In this document: piece by piece, positions 60,278 through 64,000 of the stretch
Numbering within the stretch: position 1 is the first letter of the stretch
How the letters are laid out: every line of letters begins with the position of its first letter
Source of the DNA: Zygosaccharomyces rouxii
Lineage: Eukaryota; Ascomycota; Saccharomycetes; Saccharomycetales; Saccharomycetaceae
Length of the DNA: 64,000 nt
NCBI RefSeq assembly: GCF_000026365.1
Contig: NC_012990.1
Span: forward strand, 992,001 to 1,056,000
Reading direction: 5' to 3'
The notes under the pieces: generated by a model
Databases searched by the model: none
What the model was told of the DNA's origin: nothing
What the model saw: only the letters and a program-made list of their open reading frames with translations
Position numbers and translations under genes: made by a program

Positions 60278-61606
60278 ATGGAAAAGGACGAGGAACAGGA
60301 TATCAGGCTTGATACAGCCCCTGATTCCGATTTGGAAGACGATGAATTAATTCAAGATTGGTCACAAGCTGCTCAGTTATCGATAAGATCATCTACATTG
60401 CCCAAGAGAGGTGAGAAGGATTATGAACCTGATGGTACTAATGTACAGGAACTACTACTGTACAGAGCCAGAAAGGCAATGTTTGACACTTTATCTAATT
60501 CTGCCAGAGGTTCAGTGGTTAAAAACTTGGTAAAGGCCTATTACGATCCCCATGAACATAAAGCTTTAGTATTAAGACCAAAAGGTAATTTCCTACATAC
60601 ATTGGGTAAAATGCATAGAGATGGGACAGTTTGGTTGGAATTCCATGAATTTGTATATTTAGCTGAAAGAGGTAGCATAACGCCCTTTTACAAAATGGAT
60701 GGTATCGATTGGATAAACCAAGAACTCCCGTTAACCATTGAAGACCTTTACATGCTGTTCAAATCACAGGAGGAATTGGATACATTCTTTGTATTTGAAC
60801 ATCTAAAAAGGCTAGGGTTTATCGTAATGCCCACCAATAACTCTTTAGACTCATTTTTTGAACCTAAAGTTGGGAAAAATTCAGGACAAGCTCTTTCGAA
60901 TACCTGGAACCTGCTACCTGAATGGAGGAAAACTATACATAATACGATCTTTTACAGTCCCTGGAAATTTTGGTTAAACAGATACACCTCAAATCCTCAA
61001 ATCTATCAGAGTTTAAACCAATTGATACCGTCTTATAGAGCACCAAGAACTGAAGAAGAATTGAGACGAACAAGATTTGGAAGTATGACCAAGAAACCTT
61101 CCGCTTTTCCAATTAGCTTAAATGTTTGGAAACCGAGAACGGATTTCAAAAAGAAAAGCCCTGGTATTCCTGATTTTCAAGTTGTCATCTACAACAAAAA
61201 CGACCCAAATCAACATTTTCCTACTTATCACGAATTACAGGAAATATTTCAATACCTGGACTACAAATTTGAATTTTTATCAGAAATTGACGATAAATGG
61301 GATTGGGATGACCATTCTTATCACGATGGTAAATTAAGAAGTCAAACAGTAGCTAACGTCAAATCAAAGAATGCCGGTGTTGCCGCAGATTCCAAAAAAT
61401 CACAGAAGGTGAAACCAAAGAGGAAACCTAAGCCTAAATCTCCACGAGTTCAACAAAAGATACGGCTGAAAAATGGATTCCGTAGTTTCCTCTTGGCGGT
61501 TATGGATGATGGTATGATAAGTTTTATCAAAATCTCGGAAACTGATTTTGGTTCTGAAAACGTTTGGTATGTACCACAACTAACAACTAAAAAGCCAACT
61601 TTATAA
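60278..61606 (+). CDS. SEN54: tRNA splicing endonuclease subunit Sen54
   Basis: The 442-residue non-catalytic subunit of the Sen2-Sen34-Sen15-Sen54 endonuclease cuts pre-tRNA introns at the mitochondrial surface. S. cerevisiae Sen54 (YPL083C) is 467. The conserved N-terminal domain is seen at about 60-200 (ARGSVVKNLVKAYYDPHEHKALVLRPKG, in which GNFLHTLGKMHRDGTVWLEF follows). A basic linker (KPKRKPKPKSPR) and a C-terminal nuclease-like fold (residues about 395-440) close it. I chose the ATG at 60278; the frame opens slightly earlier with non-ATG codons. Confidence 0.94.
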   Translation: MEKDEEQDIRLDTAPDSDLEDDELIQDWSQAAQLSIRSSTLPKRGEKDYEPDGTNVQELLLYRARKAMFDTLSNSARGSVVKNLVKAYYDPHEHKALVLRPKGNFLHTLGKMHRDGTVWLEFHEFVYLAERGSITPFYKMDGIDWINQELPLTIEDLYMLFKSQEELDTFFVFEHLKRLGFIVMPTNNSLDSFFEPKVGKNSGQALSNTWNLLPEWRKTIHNTIFYSPWKFWLNRYTSNPQIYQSLNQLIPSYRAPRTEEELRRTRFGSMTKKPSAFPISLNVWKPRTDFKKKSPGIPDFQVVIYNKNDPNQHFPTYHELQEIFQYLDYKFEFLSEIDDKWDWDDHSYHDGKLRSQTVANVKSKNAGVAADSKKSQKVKPKRKPKPKSPRVQQKIRLKNGFRSFLLAVMDDGMISFIKISETDFGSENVWYVPQLTTKKPTL

Positions 61607-61646
61607 GCCTTTTCGCCCCTTTAATACATAGTTCTAATAATGATAT

Positions 61647-64000
61647 CTACCCACTGAATTTGGAGTACAAATTTTCATCGAATACTGACGGTCTGTTGTA
61701 AAAGGAAGTTGGATTTTGTTGCAACTCCCTTTCCTCCTTTTCAAACTCTTGCTGTAGAGAACGTCGTGGACCAAACTCCTTTGGAGGAACAGGAGGTGCA
61801 AGTGAACTGTTATTGCCAAATACTGGTGTGGTCTCTACTGTAGGACGCACAAAACTGCTACCATAGGTTCTCGGAGGTATCATAGGTGTAGCGGGGATGG
61901 AAGATGAAAGATTTAAATTTTTGAATTGAGATTCTAGATTCACTTGACGAGGATCAGCGTTACTATTTGTAGCGGATCCCGTGAGCGGTTGCACCACAGG
62001 TTGTGAAGCCGCCGAGGACGCAAGACCTTTACTGATCTTTAATAAAGAGTCATAAAATGCCAATCCCTTTGGCAAATCAGCACAAAAGACAGCAAAATTT
62101 GCTACGGCTTCTTGTATTTTATCAAAGAATCTCTGGCGTTCCTCCATACGTAGCTTCTCTTCCCCTGATGCGTCCTCCACACCAGAAAGCTTAGAAATTT
62201 CATCGAGCTCTGCTCTCATTTCACAGATGGTAGCAGATTGTTTGAAAACAGTAGCCTCGACTCTAGCACTGAAAGGCTTGAATTTTTCCAATTCTACTTC
62301 AAACATATGTTTGAGTTCTGAATCTGTAGAACCTCTGTTAACCAAAATCTTTTTGGTAATGTCATCATTGTTAGCTTCCTCCTTCAATTCACTTAGACTT
62401 CTTCCACGTTCCTCCTTGAGTAGCCTCAAATCTTCACACAATTGCTTTAATTTACCCAATTTTGAAAGTACTGCCTCCGTCTTAGTGTCATCTATATCTA
62501 AGAGACTAGGCTGATTGGAATTGTCTACCTCAAATTTACCCCAAGTTGCCCAGAGTACTTCATTATTCTTTAATAACTTAAGCTCTGGAATGAATGGTTT
62601 AACCAATGAAAAAAGCTTATCGTCAGATTCAGAAGCCTCCAATAAAGCAGACTTCAACTTGACAGTATTCTCCCTTTGCTCAGGAGGCATTGTAGACAAA
62701 GTATTCATAATCTTTTGTCGTATTTCATTGATTTTCCTCATCTGTTCGTCTACATCATTGAATTTACTATCTTGGACGGTTCTGCTCCAGGAAATCAATT
62801 GATCTTTCATCATATCCACTTGAGGATTACCGGAACCCGAAGTGGATCCAGTTTTATACCTAGCCTCCATATCAGTTATAAATTTCGGTAAATTAGTAAA
62901 TTCCATGTAGGAAGTGTACTCCCAATTGGCAGTTTCCGCAACATCTATCTCGTTTCTTAGAAAACGTGCCTTTTCCTCTGAATAGATACTTTCCTTTTCA
63001 TATATCTCCATGGGCACGATTCCCTGATACAGCGTATCGCATTTTTCTGCGACCATATTCACATATGGTTCCAACTGTCCTGGAAAACTAGTAGATTTCA
63101 CGGCATCCATCGATTTTATTACTTCTAATTGAACACTCTGCGGGATGGCATCATGATAGATGAAATCGTTATCCCTTGTCACCTGTCTCTTTTTATCCTC
63201 CAACTCTTCTTTGAAACCAGTGAAATCTATAAATTCTTTCAAACTGATTTTATAGGGTAAAGACGATACAAGGTAATCACCAGCCAAATTCAGAAATGCT
63301 ATAGCCTCACCATACTTGTTCTGCTGTTCAAGAGCAACGGCATAGTAATAAGCAGTTACTGCTTTGAAAAAAAACATTTTACAAGTAACGAGCGACCTCC
63401 ATTTGATATCACCGTAATCTCTAACCTCTTCATCTTCATCCTCAAAAAACCCATGGCAGGTCTCGTAAAGTGATGCTGCAGCATAAGATAGTTTACTCAC
63501 GAGTGAAGCTTGCTTAGTGGGATCTGGACCATTTATCAATTTCAACAAAAACAATTCTTGAGCCTGTGCATGACAGAGTTCAGCCAAGAATTTGGTAATA
63601 TCTGCTCGTAAATCCAAGGATGGGGAATTCAAAAAGTTTTCAGAAAGATATTCGAAACATGCAACTGCATTCATTAAATAGGTTAACGATGCCTTGTAAT
63701 CCTTATTCACTTTTTCTTTTGCCAGTTCCGTAAGCAATGCACCAATATTGTAAAGAATGCACGATTTCTCCAAGATTACGTTGTACTGCGAATGTTTTTG
63801 AGCCTTGAGTGCAGAATCGTATTCAGCTTCATACCAAGTAAAATGGAGTCTTAGTTGTGGACTGTTATTTCCAATACGGAGATGTAATTGTTCTAAAAAG
63901 GCATAATAGATGAAATTCTGCTCCAGTAACGCTTCTAATGCCAATTCTCCGTTTGCATTGTTTCTAAGATGATTTAATTCACCCGCCAACTTGTCGTTGT
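61647..64000 (-). CDS. BRO1: ESCRT-associated protein Bro1 (5' end cut by window)
   Basis: The gene reads left from beyond position 64000, so its first about 55 codons are missing. The frame is open to the edge. Bro1 binds Snf7 (ESCRT-III) at endosomes and recruits the deubiquitinase Doa4. The BRO1 domain starts at once (NDKLAGELNHLRNNANGEL) and runs about 330 residues. A V-shaped coiled domain follows to about 690 with LLDIDDTK and EVELEKFKPFSARVEATV. Proline motifs (APPVPPKEFGPRR) and the conserved end NPTSFYNRPSVFDENLYSKF (Doa4 contact) close it. S. cerevisiae Bro1 (YPL084W) is 844 residues. It converges with SEN54 over about 40 bp. Confidence 0.96.
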   Translation of the reverse strand, partial: NDKLAGELNHLRNNANGELALEALLEQNFIYYAFLEQLHLRIGNNSPQLRLHFTWYEAEYDSALKAQKHSQYNVILEKSCILYNIGALLTELAKEKVNKDYKASLTYLMNAVACFEYLSENFLNSPSLDLRADITKFLAELCHAQAQELFLLKLINGPDPTKQASLVSKLSYAAASLYETCHGFFEDEDEEVRDYGDIKWRSLVTCKMFFFKAVTAYYYAVALEQQNKYGEAIAFLNLAGDYLVSSLPYKISLKEFIDFTGFKEELEDKKRQVTRDNDFIYHDAIPQSVQLEVIKSMDAVKSTSFPGQLEPYVNMVAEKCDTLYQGIVPMEIYEKESIYSEEKARFLRNEIDVAETANWEYTSYMEFTNLPKFITDMEARYKTGSTSGSGNPQVDMMKDQLISWSRTVQDSKFNDVDEQMRKINEIRQKIMNTLSTMPPEQRENTVKLKSALLEASESDDKLFSLVKPFIPELKLLKNNEVLWATWGKFEVDNSNQPSLLDIDDTKTEAVLSKLGKLKQLCEDLRLLKEERGRSLSELKEEANNDDITKKILVNRGSTDSELKHMFEVELEKFKPFSARVEATVFKQSATICEMRAELDEISKLSGVEDASGEEKLRMEERQRFFDKIQEAVANFAVFCADLPKGLAFYDSLLKISKGLASSAASQPVVQPLTGSATNSNADPRQVNLESQFKNLNLSSSIPATPMIPPRTYGSSFVRPTVETTPVFGNNSSLAPPVPPKEFGPRRSLQQEFEKEERELQQNPTSFYNRPSVFDENLYSKFSG

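Overview
This window is nuclear DNA from a budding yeast of the family Saccharomycetaceae. Genes are compact and mostly intronless. The four introns found sit where Saccharomyces cerevisiae has them (RPL26, RPL21, RPS9 near the start codon; PCH2 near the stop), with GTATGT/GTACGT donors and TACTAAC-type branch points. Gene order interleaves the two S. cerevisiae post-duplication copies (YLR342-354 with YGR032-044, then YBR186-198 with YPL076-084). This is the order expected of a lineage that never had the whole-genome duplication (Zygosaccharomyces/Torulaspora/Lachancea type; the genus cannot be fixed from this window). Gene names were assigned by recognising families and by this conserved order.

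Region A (1-32.1 kb): FKS1 (beta-1,3-glucan synthase), a GAS2-type glucanosyltransferase with two Ndt80 sites, TIM21, tRNA-Arg(CCG), RPL26, a PFKFB-like pseudoenzyme (YLR345W), a 55-codon CIS1-like gene, CAX4, KAP95, ACB1, tRNA-Asp, ORM1/2, tRNA-Ser(AGA), NIT3, a peroxisomal D-amino-acid oxidase, KSS1, LUG1, BUD8/9, MTE1, TAL1/NQM1 and RME1. The region mixes cell wall, sphingolipid control, nuclear import and mating/meiosis control.

Region B (33.0-64 kb): a 1-Cys peroxiredoxin sits at the junction of the two ancestral blocks. It is followed by TAF5, GPI2, YBR197C/YPL077C, PGI1, MSI1/CAC3, ATP4, AIM4, MED8, RIM2, RPL21, RPS9, homocitrate synthase (LYS20/21), MOT1, NTC20, GDT1, PCH2, a small metallothionein-like gene, SEN54 and the 3' part of BRO1, which runs off the window end. 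The homocitrate synthase, peroxiredoxin, metallothionein and D-amino-acid oxidase are the genes that interrupt the ancestral order as I know it.

No transposon, LTR, CRISPR array, virus-like element or unfamiliar multi-gene system was seen. The most useful observations are at small scale: the very short CIS1-like gene, the spliced second exon of PCH2, a reading-frame break in front of LUG1, hairpins in the RPS9 intron, and well-placed regulatory motifs (MSE, URS1-like, IFHL, PAC, Gcn4, Cbf1).
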